Source of the DNA: Bilamarchaeum sp040758595
GTDB lineage: Archaea; Micrarchaeota; Micrarchaeia; Anstonellales; Bilamarchaeaceae
DNA length: 21,398 nt
NCBI GenBank assembly: GCA_040758595.1
Contig: JBFLVJ010000020.1
Location: 1-21,398, forward strand
Direction of reading: 5' to 3'
Every line of letters begins with the position of its first letter. Position 1 is the stretch's first letter. Of this stretch, positions 5,895-12,346 are shown piece by piece. The position numbers were made by a program, and so were the translations under genes. A model generated the notes under the pieces. It was not told the origin of the DNA. It searched no databases and saw only the letters and a list, made by a program, of their open reading frames with translations.

Positions 5895-5916
5895 ACTTCC
5901 ACTATTCCTGGAGCAG

Positions 5917-5927
5917 CTTTTAATAAC
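5917..5927 (+). promoter_or_regulatory. TATA box of the 5972 gene
   Basis: CTTTTAATAAC is centred at 5922, so transcription would begin near 5947. The resulting leader of about 25 nt contains AGGAGG (5958-5963), 8 nt before ATG 5972. Confidence 0.6.
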
Positions 5928-5971
5928 TTGCTTTCCAGAGTATTCCATCAACTGTTTAGGAGGCGAAATGA

Positions 5972-6391
5972 ATGATTGTAGGTGAAAGGATACTCGAAGT
6001 CAGCGGAAACAAAGACCCCAGCACCCCGATAAAGGGTCTGAACATAAACATCTCGCTGGAGGACGTGAAGATGGGTGAGAAGAACAAGGACAACCTTGAG
6101 ATCACCTATCAATACACCGCCAACTACAGGGACAATGTCGGAGAGATAAAGATAAAGGGCGTCCTCATCGCGAAGGAGGATGCGAAGAGGTCCAAGGACA
6201 TAGTCGACACCTGGAAAAAGGACAAGAAGGTCCCGGACGACTACGCATCCATGGTGCTCAGCGCGGTCAACTACAGCGGAAGCGCGAACGGCACCCTGCT
6301 CGCCAGGGTATTGAACCTGACCGCCCCATTGATCCCGCCGAAGATCCAGCTCGCCAAGCCGGCGGCCGGCGCGGCCCCTAAGAAGAAGTAA
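5972..6391 (+). CDS. Conserved-looking archaeal protein, function unknown
   Basis: The 139-aa product is a beta-rich soluble protein. Alternating strands (LEITYQYTANY, GEIKIKGVLIA) are followed by a helix DIVDTWKKDKKVPDDYASMV, a second helix NGTLLARVLNL, a proline-rich end (APLIPPKIQLAKP) and a Lys-rich tail. I recall short archaeal proteins with the same order (VG-x-I-x-I-x-G, then WKK-x-KK-x-P, then an LPPPI-like end), some discussed as SecB-like, but I cannot confirm membership. The start is secure: AGGAGG lies 8 nt upstream of ATG 5972. A closer ATG at 5968 opens only a 5-codon frame. It is transcribed divergently from orc1/cdc6 and convergently towards priS, with 2 bp between the ends. 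Confidence 0.8.
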   Translation: MIVGERILEVSGNKDPSTPIKGLNINISLEDVKMGEKNKDNLEITYQYTANYRDNVGEIKIKGVLIAKEDAKRSKDIVDTWKKDKKVPDDYASMVLSAVNYSGSANGTLLARVLNLTAPLIPPKIQLAKPAAGAAPKKK

Positions 6392-6393
6392 TT

Positions 6394-7482
6394 CTAAACC
6401 AGAAGCGCGCTTCCCTTGCACAGGAAAAGCAATGCCTGGTGCATGGGGAGCTCCTTTCCCTCATCTTTCTTGAACGGACCGACAGTCTCATCCAGGCCCA
6501 GCTCGGGCACGTCCTCGATGAACCTCACTTTCAAGGGCTCGCCTTTGAGCGATGCGTCCTTCCAGGGATTGAAACCGTGGATGTCGTCCACTATCTTCGC
6601 AATCAACCCGGTATCCCCATGGATGGAGTTGGGCACCCTGATGAGCTTGCTGAGGTCCTGGGTGACGCCCGCATCGGTGTTCACCGACCTCACTGACAGG
6701 CCTTTCGCGACTATTGAGAGCCTTGTTCGGATGTCTACGAGCTTCAGAGATGTCTTGCTCCAATTGCCTTCCTTGATTCCACTGATGAAGAAGTCCCGTC
6801 CCTTCTCATCCTTGAATTTTTTCGAGAGCGCCATCGGCTCCTCCCTGACCATTTTGATAGCGGCCCTGGCGAACCGTCCGCGATAGCCTCCTTCGTCAGG
6901 TCTCGGCCCGAGCAGTTTCGCAGGCTTCCCTTCGAGTGTGAGGAACTGCAAGTAATCGAGCCCCTGGCCCATCACGTAATCGACCAGCTCCCTCCTCTCA
7001 TCGCCGCCGAGCGGGATGAATGCCGGGTCGCGGACGTGTATGTGATAGCCGCGATTGCCTGAGAACACCACCGCCACATGCTCCCGTTTTATCCCGAAAT
7101 CGCTCAGTATGAACTCGTCCAAGAGGCGGATCGCGTCCTCCTTCACTCCATCGAGTTTCGCATATGCCCCGTATTTGCCTTCTGCATGGATGTCAAGGTC
7201 GAATACCAGGTCCGCCCCCCTCCACATCTTTTTCTGCATCGGGGAGGCTCCCGGGAACTCGTAGTATGCCGTGGAATGGGAGACGAACAGAGGGGTGTTG
7301 GTGCAGAGATAGCTGCGGAATTCGCCGAACGTAGCGAAATTCAGGTGCCTTGCATCTATCTTCTTCTGGTTGCCGATGCCGAACTCCCTCTGCTCTATGC
7401 TCGGGATGCGGAAGTCGGCCTGCTCGTAGTACGAGGCGAATATCCTCTTCACGGACATCGTGGTCGCGCTATCCATGCTCAT
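6394..7482 (-). CDS. priS: DNA primase small (catalytic) subunit PriS
   Basis: The 362-aa product is the catalytic subunit of the archaeal/eukaryotic-type primase, which makes primers for DNA replication together with PriL. The metal-binding pair sits in VFDLDIHAEG (Asp 95 and Asp 97). The nucleotide-binding motif SGNRGYHIHV is at 141-150. The third acidic region and conserved basic loop read TQDLSKLIRVPNSIHGDTGL (about 274-293). The frame is open far upstream, but ATG 7482 overlaps the stop of priL (ATGA), so the true start is there and translation is coupled. Length is normal for the family. Confidence 0.96.
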   Translation of the reverse strand: MSMDSATTMSVKRIFASYYEQADFRIPSIEQREFGIGNQKKIDARHLNFATFGEFRSYLCTNTPLFVSHSTAYYEFPGASPMQKKMWRGADLVFDLDIHAEGKYGAYAKLDGVKEDAIRLLDEFILSDFGIKREHVAVVFSGNRGYHIHVRDPAFIPLGGDERRELVDYVMGQGLDYLQFLTLEGKPAKLLGPRPDEGGYRGRFARAAIKMVREEPMALSKKFKDEKGRDFFISGIKEGNWSKTSLKLVDIRTRLSIVAKGLSVRSVNTDAGVTQDLSKLIRVPNSIHGDTGLIAKIVDDIHGFNPWKDASLKGEPLKVRFIEDVPELGLDETVGPFKKDEGKELPMHQALLFLCKGSALLV

Positions 7483-8423
7483 CCCTTTATCGCTTTCTTC
7501 CTGGCATCGTCCAGCTCGTGCCATCTCAGCGGCGTCCCTATCCTGCACACCGCGCAGCAGAGGCCGTATGTCATCACGGTCGCGCAGGAGGGCACCGAAT
7601 ACCCTTTCTTGATTATGTGGCTCACCTGATATGCCGTCACCTTTTCGCTGAAGTCCGGGGCGTTGGAGAAGAGCGCCACCATGTCCTTCTCCGAGACTCC
7701 GCAGGCCGCGAGATAGCTCGCCAAAAACCACCTCGCGTGGTGGGGCAGGTTCTGGTGCTTCTTCAGCTCGTCCAATAGCTTCATGATGCAGGGGGGATGA
7801 TCGCCACCCTTGACGGTCACCTGTATCCGGTTTTGGGTTTGGGGGAGCTCTGCGATGAGCTTCGCGCCCGCCTTCTTGATGAGCGGAGGCGGGTCTTTTA
7901 CGAACGGGATGCTCTCCATATGCTTCTTGACCGCTTCTTCCATCAGGCGCTTCTTCTCTTCCCGCTTGATTTCGACGCGGCCTTCTATCAGCCTGCGGTT
8001 TATCAGCCTGTAGTGGGGGTTCCTGGTGCTGTACTTGAGATAGGTGGGGAGGTCTATCGTGAGTCCATCCCCATGGCCGGTGGCTTTTATCCCGAACTGC
8101 CCGGCGATGCGCTCTAAAGCCGCATCATCCTCCCGGTCCAGAAAATCGCGGACCCTCTTAGATTCATTCACAGCGAAGCTGTTGGTGAGGAAGTTGTTCC
8201 TGAGGCTGCCCAGTATCATCCTGGCCGCCGCGAAGGAAGCCAGCTCCTCCCGTTTATCAGGGTCGTGGAGGAGCATCCTGGCCGCTTTATCGCCCTTCAG
8301 GGCCTTCTGGATGCGCTCGACCGCCAGCTCGACTATCCTTTCGGTGAGCTCGGCTCCTGCGAGGGCTGATTTAGCGCTCTCGCTGAACGGATACTTGATC
8401 GCGAAATCGAGCCCGCCCTCCAT
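7479..8423 (-). CDS. priL: DNA primase large subunit PriL (Fe-S)
   Basis: The 314-aa product is the regulatory subunit of the archaeal primase. Its C-terminal domain shows the four-cysteine iron-sulfur site: Cys 212 in HPPCIMKLL, Cys 280 in SVPSCATVM, Cys 289 or 290, and Cys 293 in LCCAVC. The conserved LPHHARWFLASYL helix (227-239) separates the first from the rest. The N-terminal helical domain fits PriL. ATG 8423 has the TATA-like GGTATTTTAG (minus strand, 8447-8456) about 27 nt upstream and no ribosome-binding site, so the mRNA is probably leaderless. It overlaps priS by 4 bp. A long copy of the dispersed G-rich repeat abuts the promoter. Confidence 0.95.
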   Translation of the reverse strand: MEGGLDFAIKYPFSESAKSALAGAELTERIVELAVERIQKALKGDKAARMLLHDPDKREELASFAAARMILGSLRNNFLTNSFAVNESKRVRDFLDREDDAALERIAGQFGIKATGHGDGLTIDLPTYLKYSTRNPHYRLINRRLIEGRVEIKREEKKRLMEEAVKKHMESIPFVKDPPPLIKKAGAKLIAELPQTQNRIQVTVKGGDHPPCIMKLLDELKKHQNLPHHARWFLASYLAACGVSEKDMVALFSNAPDFSEKVTAYQVSHIIKKGYSVPSCATVMTYGLCCAVCRIGTPLRWHELDDARKKAIKG

Positions 8424-8446
8424 GAGCTGTTATTCTCAGGATATCA

Positions 8447-8456
8447 CTAAAATACC
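8447..8456 (-). promoter_or_regulatory. TATA box of the priL-priS operon
   Basis: The minus strand reads GGTATTTTAG, centred about 27 nt before ATG 8423. Repeat copy B begins within a few bases on its upstream side. Confidence 0.5.
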
Positions 8457-8458
8457 AG

Positions 8459-8570
8459 GGGTTCCGGGTTTCCGGTCCCCAGTCTTGGGTTTCCTGTTTC
8501 GGGCGTCTGGCGGCCCGGCTCTACCGGGATCGTGGGTTTTGGGTTTCCCGTTTCCGGTCCCGAAACCCAA
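8459..8570 (+). repeat. Dispersed G-rich repeat, copy B (long, two cores)
   Basis: About 110 bp are made of variants of GGGTTCCGGG, GGGTTTCC and TTGGGTTT. The decamer GTTTCCGGTC occurs twice (8468-8477 and 8550-8559). It lies between priL and the neighbouring membrane-protein gene and encodes nothing convincing. CGGGT/ACCCA-type arms (TTGGGTTTTGGGTTT against CGAAACCCAA) allow local hairpins. Confidence 0.7.
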
Positions 8571-8620
8571 CTCATAGCCCATCAGGAAAATAATTGAACA
8601 GGCAAGACCTCGAACGGCCA

Positions 8621-8660
8621 GCGCGGGGTGTCGCTCTAAGAGAGCGACGGGGTCCTGCGC
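8621..8660. other. Strong hairpin between priL and the membrane-protein gene
   Basis: GTCGCTCT (8630-8637) and AGAGCGAC (8641-8648) form a perfect 8-bp stem with a 3-nt AAG loop. GCGC (8621-8624) can pair with GCGC (8657-8660) outside asymmetric internal loops. It lies downstream of the leftward membrane-protein gene, so it may be a 3'-end structure or a small RNA. No U-tract follows on either strand. Confidence 0.4.
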
Positions 8661-8707
8661 CTTCCAAGAGATGCATGAGAATGTTCAGGAATTAATCTGA
8701 ATAGCTA

Positions 8708-9241
8708 TCACTTCCGCTTCCGGGCAGGTTTCTTGGTTGCTGCCTTCGGCTTCTTTGCGAACCTCTCTCCGGCCCATCCGACTATGTGGTATCCTACATC
8801 GAAGGATATTATTCCCGCGAAGTAGCTCCAGTTGCCGATTATCGCCGGAGCGAGCGCGCCCAGTTTCAGGAACGGCCTCCAGTCGTTCAACGGTCTCAGC
8901 TTCCCCACGAAGTCTATCTCATCGAGGAACGCCAGGAACAGGAACGCGGTGACAAGCGCCAGGTCGAGGGATGGGAAGCCGAAGTATATCAGCGAGAGCG
9001 CGGCCAAGGTGAATCCCAGCCTGTGCGCCAGTGTATCCACCTTCCTGGCGAACACCTGCGCTATCAGGGCCGCGAGGAAGAGCGCGGCGAAAGGAGCCAT
9101 GGCGATGAGATAACCCAGGAGGATGCCGTATGCGATCGCGAGAGCGTACTTTATCGGGTGCTTGCTCTTCAAATCGTCATCCAGCCAGTCCACTATCTTC
9201 ACGAAAAGCCCTGCGACGAACGCGAGCAGATACATCTCCAT
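8708..9241 (-). CDS. Multi-spanning membrane protein of unknown function
   Basis: The 177-aa product has about five to six hydrophobic segments (for example ALAIAYGILLGYLIAM, FAALFLAALIAQVF, LALVTAFLFLAFL). Conserved-looking charged loops are DWLDDDLKSKHP near the N-terminus and DEIDFVGKLRPLNDWRP (about 111-127). A very basic tail (KKPKAATKKPARKRK) lies on what is probably the cytoplasmic side. No family is recognised. The frame is open to an ATG at 9295, but ATG 9241 lies 27 nt after the strong TATA box CTATAAAAAAC and is preferred as a leaderless start. Confidence 0.75.
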   Translation of the reverse strand: MEMYLLAFVAGLFVKIVDWLDDDLKSKHPIKYALAIAYGILLGYLIAMAPFAALFLAALIAQVFARKVDTLAHRLGFTLAALSLIYFGFPSLDLALVTAFLFLAFLDEIDFVGKLRPLNDWRPFLKLGALAPAIIGNWSYFAGIISFDVGYHIVGWAGERFAKKPKAATKKPARKRK

Positions 9242-9261
9242 GGCTTTACACTCGGGCGTGT

Positions 9262-9292
9262 GTTTTTTATAGGTGACTGGTGTGTTTAAAAA
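9262..9292. promoter_or_regulatory. Back-to-back TATA boxes of two divergent genes
   Basis: The minus strand has CTATAAAAAAC (9262-9272), 27 nt before ATG 9241. The plus strand has GTTTAAAAACAC (about 9283-9294), 28 nt before ATG 9316. The two boxes are about 20 bp apart, so the two preinitiation complexes would compete for space. Confidence 0.55.
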
Positions 9293-9315
9293 CACTTATT
9301 CACATGTTGTATAAC

Positions 9316-10608
9316 ATGCGTCAGTGCCAGAGGCAGGACGGCCCAAAAAACCATGTAAAAGGACAGCCAAAGCCAGGCCGACCTCTATCTGAAGAGATCC
9401 GAAGGCCCGAGATGCCGAAGTTGATAGAAAACAATCCCAGTACCCTCACATTAGATTTCAGGAGCGTGGGGGTTCGCCTGAATGGTTATGCCAGCGACGT
9501 CTCAGCTGCGAGAATCTGCCTCCGTGAGCTTGAACGTACACTAGCAAGACCTGTCGACGTTTTGAACCGCGCATTCGTGTTTGAAGGTTATGAAGGCCGA
9601 ACGAGGGAAGCGCTCCTTGACATCCTGCTTCACTATGCTTTTGATGAAAACGCTAATCTGAGACGCGAAATCTACGAGTCTCTGGGCCGTGTTGCTCCCC
9701 CGGAGTTCCTTGTCCAGCGCGCTTTTCAAGAGATTGATAATAGTACGGCATTCATAGGCATAATATTCGGCCTTGAACATGCCACAGAGGGGATGTCTGT
9801 CAGGGAGAAGAATACATTGGCCTTGCGATTGAGGGATTTATTGGAGACCCACACGAGGCTATCATCGGAATTGCTCTCTGGATTCATACTCAACCTCGGC
9901 ACCAGGTTCTCCGTAACAACTGTACTTTCTGATGTGGCGGAGAAACGTGACTTTGACAGGGCCGTGTATATCCTGGGCTCCATCACAGTACTTAGATACT
10001 ACAGAGGAGTGGATGCTAGGACATTTGCAAGATTTATTGCTACTGCAGCGATGTCAGATGACTTCCCCTCCCGTTTTTTCGAAGACGACCTAAGTTACAT
10101 AGATATATCTGCACTTTTAGACCATCTAGATGACAGAACAATCTCCCGTCTGACGGTAATTGCTGAGGAAAGACTAGAAAGGCTGGGCTACGGGGAGAAT
10201 CTTTTCTTTTTGGCGGGGTGCGCGTTTTTCAAACATGCCGCAGCCGGGACTCTAATCGAGACAGAAGTGGGGAATCAGAAAATCCGGTTTTTCACCCTCC
10301 CGGAAGAGCTCCTCAAAACCACCGGCATGGTCATTCTAAACATCTGTGTCGTTTCTGAGTCCGTGCCAGAAAAGTTGCGGCCTATCGTCGCCTATCACGA
10401 ACATGTCGAAGGTCAGACCCGCTCGCATGAGAGGGCCCTTGCGGCTGAGCTGAAAGCGGTCCGCTCTTTAGGTCTGCAGAAAGAATACATCGAATGGGTA
10501 GAGAGCAAAGTTGATGTCATGAACGGCAGAGTGGAGCTGCTGGAGCGGCTCAAAGGAACCTCGAAATCATCATCGGGAACGCCACCGTCGCATCGCAGTC
10601 CACTGTGA
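9316..10608 (+). CDS. Large unknown protein with C-terminal HEHVE motif
   Basis: The 430-aa product is mainly helical with no signal peptide or membrane segment. Residues about 60-290 contain repeated helix pairs that could be HEAT- or ARM-like. The C-terminal part has a beta segment (KIRFFTLPEELL, MVILNICVVSESV) followed by AYHEHVEG, then SHERALAAELKAV and EYIEW. HEHVE plus a downstream His is compatible with a metal site of zincin-like enzymes, but I cannot assign a family. ATG 9316 is chosen because a TATA box lies 28 nt upstream; GTG 9280, ATG 9304 and ATG 9412 are alternatives. By eye the gene is less GC-rich than its neighbours. Its last 59 bp overlap the convergent dys gene. Confidence 0.75.
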   Translation: MRQCQRQDGPKNHVKGQPKPGRPLSEEIRRPEMPKLIENNPSTLTLDFRSVGVRLNGYASDVSAARICLRELERTLARPVDVLNRAFVFEGYEGRTREALLDILLHYAFDENANLRREIYESLGRVAPPEFLVQRAFQEIDNSTAFIGIIFGLEHATEGMSVREKNTLALRLRDLLETHTRLSSELLSGFILNLGTRFSVTTVLSDVAEKRDFDRAVYILGSITVLRYYRGVDARTFARFIATAAMSDDFPSRFFEDDLSYIDISALLDHLDDRTISRLTVIAEERLERLGYGENLFFLAGCAFFKHAAAGTLIETEVGNQKIRFFTLPEELLKTTGMVILNICVVSESVPEKLRPIVAYHEHVEGQTRSHERALAAELKAVRSLGLQKEYIEWVESKVDVMNGRVELLERLKGTSKSSSGTPPSHRSPL

Positions 10609-11434
10609 CATGGTTCGCCTTCTCCTTTATCTTGCCCCAGGAGATGCCCTCGTTGGTGCGGGCGCCGCTCAAAGAGCCGTCCCAGGGCGAAGAAGTGGTC
10701 ACATATACCGCGTAGTCGAATCCGCCCCGGAGGAGATTGACTCCTATCGCGTGGTGCTTGGATATCCCGCCGCCGAGCACGATGCCGCCCGTCTTATCCG
10801 CATTCAAGGACAACTGGGCCAGTTCGTTCATGTCTTTGGTGACATCGATGCCGAAGTTTCTCCTCTTCTGCTTGTAGAAATATGCCTGCAACCCTATGGC
10901 CGAGTCTGTTATCCCAGGGCAGAACACCGGTATCCCGTTCTGCGCGCACCAGTAGAGGAACGAATCCTTCTTGGTCTTCCTGCCTATCTCCCGAGCTATC
11001 TCCGAAGGGGCCGCCATGTCAGGCATGCCGTCGAACACCTTTTGCATGAACCCTTCCAGGTACTCGTAGCATTCGTTCGGGACCAGGATGTTGCCTATCC
11101 TGTTCGTCCCGCTCTTGTGCAGTTTCGCGTCGTCCATCACGAACTCTCCCATCTCGTACTTCTTGGCTGATTTGATGAGGTCGTGGTCCAGGCTCCCCCC
11201 TGCAGTTATTATCGCGTCCACGAACTTCTGTCTGCACATCTCGGCTATCACGCCGCGCAGCCCCGATGCCACCATGTTCGAGGTGAATGTTAGAAAAACG
11301 GTCGCCTTCTCCTTCTTCATCCTGCCGATTATCTCTATCGCTCGGCCTATGTTGCTGGCCTGGAAGCCGACGCTATCCAATGGCGGGCAGGCGAATCCCT
11401 TCAAGTCTTCTGCAGTGATGTCTTTGACCGGCAT
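10550..11434 (-). CDS. dys: Deoxyhypusine synthase
   Basis: The 294-aa product transfers the aminobutyl group of spermidine to a lysine of aIF5A, using NAD, the first step of hypusine formation. The catalytic lysine lies in GGGISKHHAI (Lys 226). NAD/spermidine-site motifs are TAGGSLDHDLIK (77-88), GITDSAIGLQ (174-183) and SGARTNEGISWGKI (256-269). Length is slightly short for the family but all motifs are present. ATG 11434 lies one base after the nnrD stop, with AAGGGA just upstream, so the two genes form an operon. The 3' end overlaps the convergent 9316-10608 gene by 59 bp. Confidence 0.95.
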   Translation of the reverse strand: MPVKDITAEDLKGFACPPLDSVGFQASNIGRAIEIIGRMKKEKATVFLTFTSNMVASGLRGVIAEMCRQKFVDAIITAGGSLDHDLIKSAKKYEMGEFVMDDAKLHKSGTNRIGNILVPNECYEYLEGFMQKVFDGMPDMAAPSEIAREIGRKTKKDSFLYWCAQNGIPVFCPGITDSAIGLQAYFYKQKRRNFGIDVTKDMNELAQLSLNADKTGGIVLGGGISKHHAIGVNLLRGGFDYAVYVTTSSPWDGSLSGARTNEGISWGKIKEKANHVTVDCDATVAFPMMISRFL

Positions 11435-11435
11435 G

Positions 11436-12296
11436 CTATCCCTTCCTCATCTTCATGGCCGCTTCAGCGAGCGTCTCCGCAAGGTCTGAAGCGCAGTAAT
11501 TGTATCCGTATCTCTTGAAAAGCATGTCTCCGGCGAGGCCGTTTATCTTCGCTCCCATGACCGCCGCGGTGAACAGGTCGTTCTTGCATGCGAGCGCGGC
11601 CACCAATCCAGCCAGGACATCTCCTGTCCCGCCTTTGGTCATGCCTGCATTATGGATGGAGTTGGTCTCCAGTCCCCAGTTTCCGGTCCCGAGCCTTGGG
11701 TTTCGGGTTCCGGGTCTTGTGTTTTGCGGCCCGCCGCTCTCCGCTCCTCTTCCGTCCGCTATTATGTCGGTCGGCCCTTTCTTGAGTATCACGCACCTAT
11801 GGGCTTTCGCCATAGCGAGCACGTTCTTCTTGCTGCCTTCGATGCCGAATAGCATCCTGAACTCGTTCTCGTGCGGGGTGAGCAGGCAACCTGCCGGTAT
11901 CCGGCCTTTCACGCGCTTCAATCCGTCGCCGTCGAAGACGAGTTTCCAGTTTCCGGTCTCGGGTCCAGGGTTCTGTGTCCCGGGTTTTGTTTTGGTTGTC
12001 GGACCGGGTAACGGGACCATCGCCTTGCTCATCCCTACGCCATAGAGCACGCAATCGAGCCCCCTTATCGCGGGCGCCCTGTAGCCGTGCACCACTATCG
12101 CCTCCGGTATCCGCTTGACAGCGTTTATCAAGAACGCATCGTTCTGCGCAGGATAGAAATAGAGCAGGTCCACGAACCTTCTCGCCGCGAGCAGAGAGAA
12201 TATGGGCGCCCCATGGTATTCCTCGCTCCCTCCCACGATCAGCAGCCTTCCGTTGTCTCCTTTCCGAGAATCCCTGGCAGGCTTCACGAGCTCCAT
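11436..12296 (-). CDS. nnrD: ADP-dependent NAD(P)H-hydrate dehydratase with two repeat-derived inserts
   Basis: The 286-aa product is the YjeF C-terminal (ribokinase-like) domain, which dehydrates damaged NAD(P)HX. The NnrE epimerase domain is not fused. Motifs are GRLLIVGGS (16-24), LVFDGDGL (119-126), LTPHENEFRML (139-149), KKGPTDIIADG (172-182) and HNAGMTKGGTGDVLAG (215-230, catalytic Asp 226). Residues about 95-118 and 184-211 are low-complexity and mutually similar (KPGTQNP..ETGNW against RPGTRNP..GTGNW). They are encoded by copies D and C of the dispersed repeat, read in the same frame. The second is a clear extra loop before the catalytic motif; the first takes the place of a helix. 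ATG 12296 lies 25 nt from a TATA box shared with the divergent gene. Confidence 0.92.
   Translation of the reverse strand: MELVKPARDSRKGDNGRLLIVGGSEEYHGAPIFSLLAARRFVDLLYFYPAQNDAFLINAVKRIPEAIVVHGYRAPAIRGLDCVLYGVGMSKAMVPLPGPTTKTKPGTQNPGPETGNWKLVFDGDGLKRVKGRIPAGCLLTPHENEFRMLFGIEGSKKNVLAMAKAHRCVILKKGPTDIIADGRGAESGGPQNTRPGTRNPRLGTGNWGLETNSIHNAGMTKGGTGDVLAGLVAALACKNDLFTAAVMGAKINGLAGDMLFKRYGYNYCASDLAETLAEAAMKMRKG
11664..11745 (+). repeat. Dispersed G-rich repeat, copy C, inside nnrD
   Basis: The copy carries GTTTCCGGTC at 11679-11688 followed by TTGGGTTTCGGGTTCCGGG. On the coding (minus) strand it stays open and encodes the insert at nnrD residues about 184-211, including RPGTRNP and GTGNWGLET. Confidence 0.75.
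11941..12012 (+). repeat. Dispersed G-rich repeat, copy D, inside nnrD
   Basis: The copy carries GTTTCCGGTC at 11949-11958, then CGGGTCCAGGGTTC and CCCGGGTTTTG. It is in the same orientation and frame as copy C, 270 bp away, and encodes nnrD residues about 95-118, including KPGTQNP and ETGNW. Confidence 0.75.
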
Positions 12297-12315
12297 GGTC
12301 AGGCTTCTACCGCAT

Positions 12316-12325
12316 CATTAAAAAT
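12316..12325. promoter_or_regulatory. Single TATA element centred between two divergent starts
   Basis: CATTAAAAAT is the only AT-rich element in the 50-bp space between ATG 12296 (minus) and ATG 12347 (plus). Its centre (about 12321) is 25 nt from one start and 26 nt from the other. It reads as a TATA box in both directions, and neither gene has a ribosome-binding site, so both mRNAs would be leaderless. Confidence 0.6.
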
Positions 12326-12346
12326 CCTGCCCGCGTTCGTTCTCGG

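Noticed and set aside
5863..5971. Replication origin next to orc1/cdc6
   Set aside because: Only loose TTCCA-type words are present (5896, 5932, 5943); there is no full or mini ORB with its G-string, and the space is only 109 bp with two promoters in it.
6394..7731. Longer PriS starting at 7731
   Set aside because: The extra 83 residues overlap priL in another frame and look non-native; ATG 7482 coupled to the priL stop is the natural start.
8600..8665. H/ACA guide RNA or tRNA-like gene at the 8630 hairpin
   Set aside because: There is no ACA box at the right distance and no K-turn in the loop. The GTTCGAGGTC-like piece on the minus strand has no T-stem partner.
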